A stretch of DNA of 64,000 nt from Actinospineispora spinosispora DSM 44797 (GTDB lineage Bacteria; Actinomycetota; Actinomycetes; Mycobacteriales; Pseudonocardiaceae). Shown piece by piece: positions 1-7,865 of this stretch. The stretch lies in NCBI RefSeq assembly GCF_000429025.1, contig NZ_AUBB01000026.1, positions 62,001 through 126,000 on the forward strand. Direction: 5' to 3'. Position 1 is the first letter of the stretch, and each line of letters begins with the position of its first letter. Position numbers and translations under genes: made by a program. The notes under the pieces are model-generated. The model had not been told where the DNA came from. It worked only from the letters and a program-made list of their open reading frames with translations, and did not search any database.

Positions 1-1
1 G

Positions 2-142
2 GTCGCCACGATCCTCGGCCGGCTGTTCCTCGACGAGTCCCTGACCCCGGCGCAGGGCATCGGTTTCGTGCTCGCGCTTGGCGCCGTCGCCGCCGGCCAA
101 CTCGCTCCCCGCACCACCTCCGCTCTCGAGACAGGAGACTGA
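2..142 (+). CDS. EamA/DMT-family transporter, C-terminal end (partial)
   Basis: The reading frame open from the left edge ends at a TGA two bases before the next start codon. The visible 46 residues form one hydrophobic helix preceded by a FLDESLTPAQ segment and followed by a short polar tail. FLxExLTxxQxxG leading into a final helix is typical of the last EamA repeat in drug/metabolite exporters. The body of the protein lies outside the window, so the substrate cannot be judged. The 2-bp gap to the NmrA-type reductase suggests one operon. Confidence 0.6.
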   Translation, partial: VATILGRLFLDESLTPAQGIGFVLALGAVAAGQLAPRTTSALETGD

Positions 143-144
143 CG

Positions 145-1017
145 ATGTCCCGTACCGTTCTGATCACCGGGGCGACCGGAACCGTGTCCGGCGCGCTGAT
201 CACCGCACTGCACGACGCCGACCTGCAGCTGCGTGCTCTCGTCCGCGACGGGTCCCGCGCGGACGGCCTGCGTTCGCTGGGGGTCGAGGTGGCGGTCGGC
301 GACCTCGACGACCCTCGGACGCTGCCGCCCGCCTTCGAGGGTGTGCGGGACGTCTGGCTGCTCGTCCCGAACGGACCGCGCGCGCCGGAGAACAACATGA
401 ACGCTGTGTGGGCCGCGCGCCGGGCCGGGGCGGAGCGCATCGTGCGGCTGTCGGTCGTCGGCGCGGCCCACGACGCGCCCAACCGCAGCGGCAGGCTGCA
501 TGCGTTGTCCGACCGGGAGACCGAGCGTTGCGATCTGAGCTGGACGATCCTGCGTCCGCACTGGTTCATGCAGAACCTGCTGAACGAGGCGGGCGACGTC
601 GCAGCCACCGGCACGTTCTCGCTGAACATGGGCACGGCCCGCCTCGGCATGATCGATGCGCGGGACATCGCGGACTGCGCCGCCCGGGTGCTGCTCGACG
701 CCCCGGACCGCCACCACGGCGCGACCTACACGCTCACCGGTCCGCGCTCACTGACGTTCGACGACGTCGCCGAGCAGCTGGGCCACGCCGTGGGCAGGCC
801 GGTCGGATACCTGCCGGTCACCGACGAGGCGAAGCGCGCGACCCTGCTCGGCTACGGCGTCCCGACCTGGATCGTCGACATGCTGGAGGAGTACGCGCGG
901 GCCTACGCCACGGGGTGGGGCGACTTCACCACGGACACGGTCGAGACCCTCCTGGGGCGCCCGCCCCGCACGCTCGCCGACTTCCTCCGGGACCACGCCG
1001 CCGCGTTCGGTGGGTAG
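145..1017 (+). CDS. NmrA-family NAD(P)-binding oxidoreductase/sensor
   Basis: This 290-residue protein starts with the Rossmann signature VLITGATGTVSG and continues as an atypical short-chain dehydrogenase: a VGDLDDPRTL segment after the second strand, an RLSVVGA strand, and an RPHWFMQN segment where the SDR tyrosine would lie. This fits the NmrA/TMR group (NAD(P)H quinone reductase-like or redox-sensing proteins) rather than classical SDRs with YxxxK. The length is usual for the family. The ATG is preceded by an AGGAGAC ribosome site inside the end of the upstream transporter gene, so the two are probably cotranscribed. The substrate is unknown. Confidence 0.85.
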   Translation: MSRTVLITGATGTVSGALITALHDADLQLRALVRDGSRADGLRSLGVEVAVGDLDDPRTLPPAFEGVRDVWLLVPNGPRAPENNMNAVWAARRAGAERIVRLSVVGAAHDAPNRSGRLHALSDRETERCDLSWTILRPHWFMQNLLNEAGDVAATGTFSLNMGTARLGMIDARDIADCAARVLLDAPDRHHGATYTLTGPRSLTFDDVAEQLGHAVGRPVGYLPVTDEAKRATLLGYGVPTWIVDMLEEYARAYATGWGDFTTDTVETLLGRPPRTLADFLRDHAAAFGG

Positions 1018-1060
1018 TCGCCAGTGCGCCGAAAGAACTTTGCGTCACCCGTCCGCAAGA

Positions 1061-1078
1061 GGTAAGGTCAGCCTTACT
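1061..1078 (+). promoter_or_regulatory. Predicted IdeR/DmdR iron box
   Basis: GTAAGG and CCTTAC form a 6-bp inverted repeat separated by TCAG. The site sits 16 bp upstream of the GTG start of the siderophore-interacting protein. It resembles the actinobacterial iron-box consensus (TTAGGTTAGGCTAACCTAA), and the gene behind it is an iron-uptake reductase, as expected for IdeR control. The call rests on sequence likeness and context only. Confidence 0.65.
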
Positions 1079-1093
1079 CGAAAGGGGTTGGTT

Positions 1094-1957
1094 GTGCCTG
1101 CGGATGCTCCGAAGTTCGCCCTGCTGCACGTCACAGGCATCGAGCTGATCGCGCCGAAGATGATGCGCGTGCGGTTCGGCGGCGACGACCTGGCCGCTTT
1201 CCGGTCCGTGTCGCCGGACCAGCAGGCGAAGTTCTTCTTCGCCAAACCCGGACAGGGCGCTCCGGTCGTGCCGCCGATGCCCGAGGACGGCAACGTCATG
1301 ACCTGGTTCCAGGCGTACCGGTCGATGCCGGAGGCGCGGCGACCGTGGATGCGCAGCTACTCGATCCGCGCGCACCACGCCGGCAGCGGCGAGATCGACG
1401 TCGACTTCGTGCTGCACGAGCACCCCGGTGAACCGGCCGGGCCCGCCACGAGCTGGGCGAAGAGCGCCTCGGTCGGTGATCGGGTCGGCATGCTGGGTCC
1501 GGCGCGGAGCCATTTCGTCACTCCCGGCGCGTACGACTGGCGGCTGCTGGTCGGTGACGAGTCGGCGCTGCCCGCGATCGCGGCGTTGCTGGATGCGGAC
1601 AGCGCCGTGCCGACCCTCGCCTACATCGAGGTCGCGGACGCCGCCGAGGAGCAGCCGTTGACCGGCGCGGACGTCCACTGGCTGCACCGCGACGGCCTGC
1701 CGGCCGGTAGGTCCGAGCTGCTGGTCGAGGCGGTGCGGGCGGCGGAGTTCCCGCCCGGAACCCCGTTCGCCTGGCTCGCGGGTGAGTCGTCGGCGGTCCG
1801 TGCGCTGCGCCGGCACCTGGTCAACGACCGGGGCGTCAACCGCAAGCAGATCGCCTTCTCCGGCTACTGGCGCCTGCACCTGACCCAGGACGACGACCCC
1901 ACCACGGAGGACGTGGCGGAGCGCGCCGAGATCATGGCCGAGCTGGGCGGCGCGTAG
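1094..1957 (+). CDS. Siderophore-interacting protein (FAD-dependent ferric-siderophore reductase)
   Basis: This 287-residue protein belongs to the SIP family, which releases iron from ferric siderophores in the cytosol using FAD and NAD(P)H. Family features seen are the FAD-binding RSYSIRAHH segment, the VDFVLHEHPGEPAGPATSWA strand-loop, a GDESALPAI nucleotide-binding turn, and the C-terminal GYWR motif. The GTG at 1094 was chosen because AAAGGGG lies 6 bp upstream and the family starts close to this point; the upstream in-frame ATG would add residues that read through the iron box. It is convergent with the multicopper oxidase gene, with a palindromic hairpin between them. Confidence 0.9.
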   Translation: MPADAPKFALLHVTGIELIAPKMMRVRFGGDDLAAFRSVSPDQQAKFFFAKPGQGAPVVPPMPEDGNVMTWFQAYRSMPEARRPWMRSYSIRAHHAGSGEIDVDFVLHEHPGEPAGPATSWAKSASVGDRVGMLGPARSHFVTPGAYDWRLLVGDESALPAIAALLDADSAVPTLAYIEVADAAEEQPLTGADVHWLHRDGLPAGRSELLVEAVRAAEFPPGTPFAWLAGESSAVRALRRHLVNDRGVNRKQIAFSGYWRLHLTQDDDPTTEDVAERAEIMAELGGA

Positions 1958-1984
1958 CGCAGTTCGCACCGACAACCCCCGAAC

Positions 1985-2050
1985 CTTGATCACCACCGCC
2001 TGATGGCTGTTTTTAGGCGGGGACACAGCCGTCAGACGGTGGTGATCAAG
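1985..2050. repeat. Family-2 palindrome (CTTGATCACCACCG hairpin), solo copy
   Basis: The arms CTTGATCACCACCG (1985-1998) and CGGTGGTGATCAAG (2037-2050) are perfectly complementary. A second inner pairing is CTGATGGCTGT with ACAGCCGTCAG. Related elements occur at 15446-15525, 40122-40187 and 59393-59458. It lies between two convergent genes and may act as a bidirectional terminator, but the conserved primary sequence shows it belongs to a dispersed repeat family. Confidence 0.9.
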
Positions 2051-2062
2051 AAACCACACCGG

Positions 2063-3637
2063 CTATGTGGTGCGCAGGACGGCCATCATCGCCATGTCCT
2101 CGTGCTCCAGGTTGTGGCAGTGGAAGACGTAGCGGCCCGGGTAGTCGGTGAAGCGGACAGCGATGGTGACGGTGTCGCCGGACCGCAGGTGCACCGTGTC
2201 CTTCCAGCCCGCGTCCTCCGGTCTCGGCGGGCCACCGCGCCGGTCGAGCACCTGGAACTGGTCCAGGTGGACGTGCACCGAGTGGTCCAGGCTGGAGGAG
2301 ATTCGCCAGATCTCCAGGTCGCCGAGCCGGGCCAGGGCGTCGACCCTCGCCGGGTCGAACGCCCGGCCGTTGATCGTCCATCCGGTGTGGGCGCCGGCCA
2401 GTGTCCCCCTGGCGAACTTCCACTCCCTGCGGACCGAGCCGGTGTCGGGCACGAGCGGCTCGACGTGCGACAACGTGTCCGGCACCCGTGAGTCGTCACG
2501 GGCCGCGCGAGCCACCTTGAAGCGCAGGATCCGACCGGCCGCACCCGTGGCGTTCTGGTTGAGCAGGGTGACCTCGGAGCCCACCGGGTACCGGGAGAAG
2601 TCCACGATCACGTCGAACCGTTCACCGGAGGCGATGTCCAGGGTGGTCAGGCTCGCGGGCGCGGCGAGGAGACCGCCGTCCGAGCCGATCTGGACGAACT
2701 CGCCGCCGGGGGACAGCGCGAGCCGGTAGCGGCGGGCGTTGGACGCGTTCAGCAGTCGCAGCCGGTAGCGGGCCGCGTCGACCTCCGCGATCGGCCACGG
2801 CGCACCGTTGACCAGGATGACGTCCCCGAGCACCCCTTCCATCCAGTGGTTCTCCACACCGGGCAGCGTGTGCAGGGTCGGGTCGATCGAGGGGTAGCTG
2901 AACTCACCGTCCGGCCCGAACGAGCGGTCGCAGATCATCAGCGGTAGTTCACGGTCGCCGCTGGGCAGCCCCAGGGCGTCCTCCTCCGCGTCGCGGATCA
3001 GATGGAAGCCGGCCAGGCCCCGGTAGACCTGCGGGCCGGTGAAGTCCATCCGATGGTCGTGGTACCAGAGCGTCGCGGCGCGCTGGTTCATCGGGTAGTG
3101 GTGCTCCCGGCTGCCCATCCGCAGGTCACCTGGCATGCCGTGCTGGTCCCACCCGCCGTCGGCCGGCAGCAGCAGGTCGGCGGGCCAGCCGTCGCTGTCC
3201 GGCGGGGTGTGGCCGCCGTGCAGGTGGGTCACGGTCGGGACGGGCAGCTGGTTGGTGTGGACGACCGTCACCGGCTCGCCGGAGCGGGTCTCGATCGTCG
3301 GTCCGGGGAAGATTCCGTCGTAGCCCAGGATGCCGGTGCGTCTGCCGGGCAGGATCTCCGCCTCGGCCACGCGCTGGACGATGGCGATCCGCCCGTCGAC
3401 CGGTCGCCGGATCGGCGGGATCGGCAGCGCCACGGTGAACGGCGAGGGCAGTGGGACCTGGCTGCGCACCAGCTCTCCGCTGCCGCCCCAGCCGCCGTCG
3501 CCGGCGCTTCGGGTGCTTGCGGTCCGGCGCGTGCTGACCGGATCGCCGGGTGTGCAACCGGCGAGTAGCGCGGCGCCGCCGGCGAGGGTGAGGAAGCGGC
3601 GACGGTCCAGTTCAGGCCGAGCCGATGATGTCCACAT
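2063..3637 (-). CDS. Tat-exported multicopper oxidase (lipoprotein)
   Basis: The 524-residue precursor begins with a Tat-type signal (DRRRFLTLAGGAALLAGC) ending in a lipobox cysteine, so it is probably folded before export and anchored outside. Three cupredoxin domains follow. Copper ligands are visible as HLHGGH (type 2/3), WYHDH, HVHLDQF and the C-terminal HCHNLEHEDM, which also carries the type 1 cysteine. This set matches bilirubin oxidase/CotA-like enzymes that oxidise phenols or metal ions with oxygen. It is divergent from a PadR regulator, with an 88-bp spacer holding two palindromes. The substrate cannot be told from sequence. Confidence 0.92.
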   Translation of the reverse strand: MWTSSARPELDRRRFLTLAGGAALLAGCTPGDPVSTRRTASTRSAGDGGWGGSGELVRSQVPLPSPFTVALPIPPIRRPVDGRIAIVQRVAEAEILPGRRTGILGYDGIFPGPTIETRSGEPVTVVHTNQLPVPTVTHLHGGHTPPDSDGWPADLLLPADGGWDQHGMPGDLRMGSREHHYPMNQRAATLWYHDHRMDFTGPQVYRGLAGFHLIRDAEEDALGLPSGDRELPLMICDRSFGPDGEFSYPSIDPTLHTLPGVENHWMEGVLGDVILVNGAPWPIAEVDAARYRLRLLNASNARRYRLALSPGGEFVQIGSDGGLLAAPASLTTLDIASGERFDVIVDFSRYPVGSEVTLLNQNATGAAGRILRFKVARAARDDSRVPDTLSHVEPLVPDTGSVRREWKFARGTLAGAHTGWTINGRAFDPARVDALARLGDLEIWRISSSLDHSVHVHLDQFQVLDRRGGPPRPEDAGWKDTVHLRSGDTVTIAVRFTDYPGRYVFHCHNLEHEDMAMMAVLRTT

Positions 3638-3653
3638 GCTTCTGAAGCTATAT

Positions 3654-3666
3654 GTAGACGGTCTAC
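3654..3666. promoter_or_regulatory. Palindromic operator candidate GTAGAC-G-GTCTAC
   Basis: A perfect 6-bp inverted repeat with one central base lies 16 bp upstream of the oxidase start and inside the divergent spacer. The sequence GACGGTCTAC recurs exactly in the ohr promoter at 9643-9652, where it is half of a wider inverted repeat. The binding protein is unknown; the divergent PadR regulator is one candidate. Confidence 0.4.
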
Positions 3667-3672
3667 GTATTG

Positions 3673-3690
3673 ATCAGGGTTTTCCCTGAT
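3673..3690. promoter_or_regulatory. Hairpin ATCAGGG-TTTT-CCCTGAT in the divergent promoter
   Basis: A perfect 7-bp inverted repeat with a TTTT loop lies between the oxidase and padR genes, 36 bp before the padR start. As DNA it could be an operator; as RNA it would form a small stem-loop in either leader. PadR operators usually carry ATGT-ACAT half-sites, which this lacks, so its role is open. Confidence 0.4.
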
Positions 3691-3725
3691 ATTCGCGCCG
3701 TACCCAAGGGATAGACTCCCTACCT

Positions 3726-4064
3726 ATGAAGCCGGACCGAGTGCGCGGCCACCTGGACGCGCTGATCCTCGCGGTGCTGGACGGTGAGCCGCTGCACGGC
3801 TACGCGGTGATCGAGGCGTTGCAGGTGCGCAGCGGTGGTGAGCTGGAGCTGCCCACCGGCACCATCTATCCCGCGCTGCGCAGGCTCGAGCGGGCCAAAT
3901 GGATCTCCGGTGTGTGGAGCACCGTCGGCGGCCGTCGCAGGCGCACCTACCAGCTGACCAGGGCGGGCAGACACGAGCTCGGGGTCTCCCGCACCGAGTG
4001 GCGGGAGTTCCACCGGGTGATCGACGCGGTACTGGGGGAGGGTCCGTGCCCGGCGATCCGATAG
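3726..4064 (+). CDS. PadR-family transcriptional regulator
   Basis: This 112-residue protein is a compact winged helix: ALILAVLDGEPLHGYAVIEAL (helices 1-2), LPTGTIYPALRRLE (recognition helix), RRRRTYQLTRAGRHEL (wing), then a short C-terminal dimer helix. This is the standard PadR-s1 layout, and these usually repress a neighbouring transporter or membrane protein. The next gene starts 19 bp before this stop codon, so the two are translationally coupled. The divergent multicopper oxidase may also be a target. Confidence 0.9.
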   Translation: MKPDRVRGHLDALILAVLDGEPLHGYAVIEALQVRSGGELELPTGTIYPALRRLERAKWISGVWSTVGGRRRRTYQLTRAGRHELGVSRTEWREFHRVIDAVLGEGPCPAIR

Positions 4065-4702
4065 ACACGGTGCTCGCCGAGCTCGGGCGGGCCCTGCGCG
4101 GCCCGAAACGCGCCCGGGGTGACCTGCTCGCCGAGGTGCGGGACGGCCTGCTCGACGCCGCGCACCGCTACCAGGACACCGGCCTCGACCGGGACGACGC
4201 GCGACGCAGAGCGGCCGAGGACTTCGGTGACGTGCGAGAGCTGGTTCCCGCCTACCGGGCCGAGCTGATCGCGGGTCAAGGGCGGCGCACCGCGCTGGTC
4301 ATGCTGCTGGGGCTACCCCCGTTGACCCAGCTGTGGGCGGTCCTTCCGCGCAACGCCCCACCGAGGCCCGACCGGCTGGGCTGGCTCTACCACCTGTACC
4401 AGGGTGCCGCCGCGGTCAGTGTGTGCGCGGCGGTGTGCGGACTGGCGTTGCTGGTGGTCTCGGCGCGGAACGGTCGCTCCCCGGGCGTCGTGGTGCTGGG
4501 CCTCGCGGTCGCCACGGGGGTTGCGGTGCTGATGAACCTGTCCGCCACGACGATCAGCGCGGTGGCGTTCCGGTCACCGGTCGACGTCGTCGCGCGATCC
4601 CCGCTCACCGCGCTCGTCTACCTCGTGACCCTGCTCGGTCTGGCGCTCGCGATCCGCGCCGCGTGGCGCTCGTTCGCCCTGTTCTTCGCGCCCCCGGCGT
4701 GA
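4046..4702 (+). CDS. Membrane protein with permease-prefix domain, PadR partner
   Basis: This 218-residue protein has an N-terminal soluble three-helix region of about 75 residues (ARGDLLAEVRDGLLDAAH and DDARRRAAEDFGDVRELVPAYRAEL), resembling the permease-prefix domain often found beside PadR regulators. About four transmembrane helices follow (MLLGLPPLTQ, AAVCGLALLVVSA, VVVLGLAVATGVAVLM, LTALVYLVTLLGLALAI). The GTG at 4046 follows a GGGGGAG ribosome site and overlaps the PadR gene by 19 bp. The function is unknown; such proteins are often controlled by, and act with, their PadR. Confidence 0.7.
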   Translation: MPGDPIDTVLAELGRALRGPKRARGDLLAEVRDGLLDAAHRYQDTGLDRDDARRRAAEDFGDVRELVPAYRAELIAGQGRRTALVMLLGLPPLTQLWAVLPRNAPPRPDRLGWLYHLYQGAAAVSVCAAVCGLALLVVSARNGRSPGVVVLGLAVATGVAVLMNLSATTISAVAFRSPVDVVARSPLTALVYLVTLLGLALAIRAAWRSFALFFAPPA

Positions 4703-4718
4703 CCCTACGATTCGTCTC

Positions 4719-5078
4719 ATGACCGAGCCGAACGTGACGATCTGGCACAACCCGCGCTGTTCGAAGAGCAGGGGCGCGCTGGCGTTGCTCACCGAGAACG
4801 GGGTGGATCCTCAGGTGGTGCGCTACCTCGACGAGGCGCCGAGCCGCGACGAGCTGGTGTCGGTCCTGCGCAGGCTCGGCACCGACGACCCGCGCGCGAT
4901 CACCCGCACCGGCGAGGCGCGCTTCAGGGAGCTGGGCCTCGCGGACGCCGGCCCGGAGCAGCTTCTCGACGCACTCGCCGCCAACCCGGTGCTGATCGAG
5001 CGTCCGATAGTCCAGGCCGGCGACCGTGCCGTGGTCGGTCGTCCGCCCGAGCGAGTGCTGGACCTGCTCAACCCGTGA
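4719..5078 (+). CDS. arsC: Arsenate reductase, glutaredoxin-coupled ArsC type
   Basis: This 119-residue protein has the family signature WHNPRCSKSRGALALL near the N-terminus, with the catalytic cysteine of NPRCSKSR, and the ERPIVQ motif before the C-terminal helix. These enzymes use a glutathione/glutaredoxin-like donor, or mycoredoxin in actinobacteria, to reduce arsenate; YffB/Spx-like relatives share the fold, so the substrate is not certain. No other ars gene is nearby. Its 3' end overlaps the convergent DCC-protein gene by 11 bp. Confidence 0.85.
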   Translation: MTEPNVTIWHNPRCSKSRGALALLTENGVDPQVVRYLDEAPSRDELVSVLRRLGTDDPRAITRTGEARFRELGLADAGPEQLLDALAANPVLIERPIVQAGDRAVVGRPPERVLDLLNP

Positions 5079-5472
5079 GCGGCTTGTTCGGGCAGTCCTG
5101 CGGGTAGCGGGTGCACCACGGGGTGACGCCGGGCAGCCGGTGCCGGTTGTCGGCGACCCAGGCGTAGAGCGTGCGCTGCACGCCGGAGGTCCGGCGGTAC
5201 AGGCGGTTGGGCCAGTCCGCGTCCAGCGCGACCGACAACGCGGCGCTCACCGCCTCGGCGCCCTCGGCTCTGCTGCCGTCGGCACCACGCCACTGCACGG
5301 CCGCCGCGCACTGCTCGGCGGTCAGGCCGAGGCTCTCCGGCACACCGGGCCGTTGGTACGGCACGCTGTCGATCCTGCGCCTGCCGTCGATGAGCCGCAG
5401 CCAGCCAAGCGAGCGGGTGCAGAAGCCGCAGTTGCCGTCGAACACCAGAACGGGGAGCACTACAGCATCCAC
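5068..5472 (-). CDS. DCC-family (DUF393) thiol-disulfide oxidoreductase-like protein
   Basis: This 134-residue protein starts PVLVFDGNCGFCTRSLGWLRL. The DG-x-C-x-x-C motif defines the DCC family, which has a thioredoxin-like fold of uncertain biochemical role. The ATG lies 13 bp inside the 3' end of the upstream gene (5460-5729), so translation is probably coupled. The C-terminal part (VADNRHRLPGVTPWCTRYPQDCP) carries two more cysteines. Confidence 0.8.
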   Translation of the reverse strand: MDAVVLPVLVFDGNCGFCTRSLGWLRLIDGRRRIDSVPYQRPGVPESLGLTAEQCAAAVQWRGADGSRAEGAEAVSAALSVALDADWPNRLYRRTSGVQRTLYAWVADNRHRLPGVTPWCTRYPQDCPNKPLTG

Positions 5473-5729
5473 AGCGGGCGTTCGGCGATCTGGCGGATGC
5501 GGTGCTCCGTGCCGTCCAGCTCCAACAGGCCCACCTCCAGGGTCTCCTCGATCTCCGGGCTGCTGTAGCGCAGGTCGTGCATGGTCATCCGCAGCTCACG
5601 GATCATCTCCAGTTCGGCGCGTGCCAGCTCGCGGCGGTGTCTCGCGGAGCGACGGGTGATCAGGTAGGCGAGCGTGAACCCGACCGCGTTGATCACCACC
5701 ATGGCCTGGACGGCATGCGTGGTGCTCAT
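5460..5729 (-). CDS. Small membrane-anchored protein of unknown function
   Basis: The 89 residues begin with one hydrophobic helix (AMVVINAVGFTLAYLI) followed by basic residues (TRRSARHRREL), giving an inside-facing tail. The rest is a charged, probably helical domain (ELEMIRELRMTMHDLRYSSPEIEETLEVGLLEL). I do not recognise the family. The 13-bp overlap with the DCC gene suggests the two work together. Confidence 0.6.
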   Translation of the reverse strand: MSTTHAVQAMVVINAVGFTLAYLITRRSARHRRELARAELEMIRELRMTMHDLRYSSPEIEETLEVGLLELDGTEHRIRQIAERPLWML

Positions 5730-5823
5730 GTGGCGTCACCTCGGAGTCGGCCCGGACTGTCCGCTAGATCATGGCCGGTATAGCGTCCCGTGACAATCCC
5801 GTGACCTTCCGGATTTGCCCAAC

Positions 5824-5899
5824 CAGCTCGCACAGAGGTCGCCCACGCCGCACAGAGGCCAGGGCTTCTGTGCGGCGTGCACTCGTTCTGTGCGAGCTG
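5824..5899. repeat. Nested inverted repeat built on GCACAGA
   Basis: The outer arms CAGCTCGCACAGA (5824-5836) and TCTGTGCGAGCTG (5887-5899) enclose inner arms CACGCCGCACAGA (5844-5856) and TCTGTGCGGCGTG (5867-5879). All four arms share the same 7-base end (GCACAGA/TCTGTGC). It lies just downstream of the MFS stop codon and upstream of the small membrane protein gene. It resembles a terminator that arose by, or was hit by, insertion of a related palindrome. Confidence 0.85.
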
Positions 5900-5901
5900 A
5901 T

Positions 5902-7083
5902 CTAGGGGGTGCGCAGGCCCGGGGGGAGCCGGAGCAGGGTCAGGCCGCCGACGGCCACCGTCAGGATCGCCAGGCCGACCAGGGTCGCGCCGAAGCCGAA
6001 CCAGCCGGTACCCGCACCGGCCAGCAGCGGGCCGAGCATCAGGCCCGAACCGAACGCGAGGAAGTACAGCGCGTACGCGCCGCCCAGCGTCGGCGGTGTC
6101 GCGGCCATGCCGAGTTCCGCGACGAGCGTCGTCGTCGGTGCCAGCAGACAGCCCTCGCCCGCGCCGAGCAGCACCATGCCGACCCAGACCTGCCAGCTCT
6201 GCGCGGCGACCCCGATCAGCGCCATTCCGGCGGCGGCGCTCACCACGCCGAGACCGGCGAGCGCGCGGGCGTCCACCCGCCCGACCAGCCCGCCCGCGAC
6301 CGGGCTCAGTACCGCGCTGGCCGCGACGAGCACCGCGAACAGGACGCCCACCATCATCGCGCTCATGCCGAAACCGGTGGTCAGGTGCAGTGGGAGAATC
6401 GGTTCGATCGCGGCGACGGTGCCGGCGCTCAACAGCACCGCGCCCAGCACCGGCCAGATTCCCCTGACTCGCAGCACCCCGCGCGGGCCACCCTGCTCGC
6501 CCGCACCTCGGCCGGAGCCGCGCACCGTCAGCCAGCCCAGCGCGCCCAGCACGGCGAGCCCGCTGGCGACCAGGAACGGCGTCTGGACGGTGAAGTGCTC
6601 CACCAGGATGCCGGCCAGCGGCGGGCCGACGAGCAACCCGACGGAGGTCATGCTCATCGCGAACCCCATGGCGCGGCCCCGGTTGGCCGGTGTCGTCACG
6701 GTGGCGACCAGTGACAGGCCCGCGACCCAGCCCATCGCTCCCGAGGCGCCCTGCACGACCCGGGCGAAGGTCAGCACCCAGTACTGCTCGCTCAGTGCGA
6801 ACAGCGCGGTCGCCGCTGCCAGGCCGAGCATGCCGCAGAGCAGCGGCACCCGAGGTCCGAACCGGTCGACCAGCCACCCGGTGACCGGGGTGGCCGCGAG
6901 CATCGCCACCGCGTACGAGGCGAACAGCACGCCCGCCGCGGCGGGCCCGGCGGCCACGACGGTCGGCAACAGCGGCAGGATCGGGATGGCCAGCCCGTAG
7001 ACCAGCATGTCGGTGAACATGGCGACGCAGGCGATGACGATCGCGGGCGTCGAGGACGGTGCTCGGGTCTCGACGTGGGTCAT
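5902..7083 (-). CDS. MFS transporter, 12-helix drug-efflux type
   Basis: This 393-residue protein has about twelve hydrophobic helices. The family loop between helices 2 and 3 reads GWLVDRFGPRVPLLCG, and helix 5 has the GPPLAGILVEHF proton-antiporter signature typical of DHA1 exporters. The ATG at 7083 overlaps the stop codon of the TetR gene (ATGA), so the repressor and pump form one operon. The substrate is unknown; control by the TetR protein is likely. Confidence 0.85.
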   Translation of the reverse strand: MTHVETRAPSSTPAIVIACVAMFTDMLVYGLAIPILPLLPTVVAAGPAAAGVLFASYAVAMLAATPVTGWLVDRFGPRVPLLCGMLGLAAATALFALSEQYWVLTFARVVQGASGAMGWVAGLSLVATVTTPANRGRAMGFAMSMTSVGLLVGPPLAGILVEHFTVQTPFLVASGLAVLGALGWLTVRGSGRGAGEQGGPRGVLRVRGIWPVLGAVLLSAGTVAAIEPILPLHLTTGFGMSAMMVGVLFAVLVAASAVLSPVAGGLVGRVDARALAGLGVVSAAAGMALIGVAAQSWQVWVGMVLLGAGEGCLLAPTTTLVAELGMAATPPTLGGAYALYFLAFGSGLMLGPLLAGAGTGWFGFGATLVGLAILTVAVGGLTLLRLPPGLRTP

Positions 7084-7682
7084 GCCAGCAGCCCCTTGAC
7101 GATCATCCATGCGGTGTCGGTCGCCGGCAGCAGGCTCGGGTGGGCCGCGGCCTGCACCGCTGTTCCGTCCAGCCAGGCGTTGAGGTGGTTGGCCGCGGCG
7201 GCGGGATCGACGCCGTCGGCGAGCTCGGCGGAGGCCGAGGCCAGCGCGGCCTGCAGCCGGTCGCGCCACTCCAGGCGCCCGCGCAGATCGATCTGCTTGG
7301 CCTCCTCGTCCTCGCGAAGCGCGCCGCTCAGCTGCACGCTGATGTTGATCAGTGCGAGGAAGCGGTCGTCGGACCGCAGTGCGGTCAGCCAGTGCTCCGC
7401 GAAGGCGGTCAGCCTGGTCTCCAGCGACCTGCCTTCGGTGTCCGGGCCGTCCAGCACGGCCCATGCCGGCGCGGACACGGCGTCCCACGGCTCGTTCAGC
7501 GCGGCGTCCAGCAACGCCGTGCGATCGGCGAAGTGGTGGTAGAGCGCGCCTCGGGTCACTCCAGCCCGCGACGCGATGTCGGCGAGGCGCGCGGAGGCCA
7601 CACCGCGCTCGGCGAACTCCAGCAGCGCCGCTTCGAGCAGCGCTGCCCTGGTGGCCGCAACGTCGGCCGGGGTACGTCTCAT
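7080..7682 (-). CDS. TetR-family repressor of the adjacent MFS pump
   Basis: This 200-residue protein carries the TetR HTH near the N-terminus (ALLEFAERGVASARLADIASRAGVTRGALYHHFADR) and a helical ligand domain with the LTAFAEHWL and AANHLNAWLDG segments. The ATG at 7682 was chosen over one five codons upstream because that one lies inside the palindromic operator. It is translationally coupled to the MFS gene and probably represses the operon from the site at 7691-7706. Confidence 0.85.
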   Translation of the reverse strand: MRRTPADVAATRAALLEAALLEFAERGVASARLADIASRAGVTRGALYHHFADRTALLDAALNEPWDAVSAPAWAVLDGPDTEGRSLETRLTAFAEHWLTALRSDDRFLALINISVQLSGALREDEEAKQIDLRGRLEWRDRLQAALASASAELADGVDPAAAANHLNAWLDGTAVQAAAHPSLLPATDTAWMIVKGLLA

Positions 7683-7690
7683 GCCACCAG

Positions 7691-7706
7691 CATACATGCA
7701 TGTATG
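7691..7706. promoter_or_regulatory. TetR operator palindrome CATACATG-CATGTATG
   Basis: A perfect 16-bp palindrome sits 9 bp upstream of the TetR start, the usual place for autoregulation. It is extended on the right by a further TATG repeat. The 168-bp spacer up to the next gene is visibly AT-rich and probably also holds that gene's promoter. Confidence 0.7.
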
Positions 7707-7865
7707 TATGTGATGGACCTACTTGTTAACTCAGGTTTATCCAATAGGGCCAAACGTCCATTCTTCAATGTCGATGGATGAATGTGCATTAGCAATCACA
7801 TTGTCGGATCCGGTGAGGATTCGGTTTGTGTTACTGATAGTCTCCGATCGATTGGGGGGAGTGCG

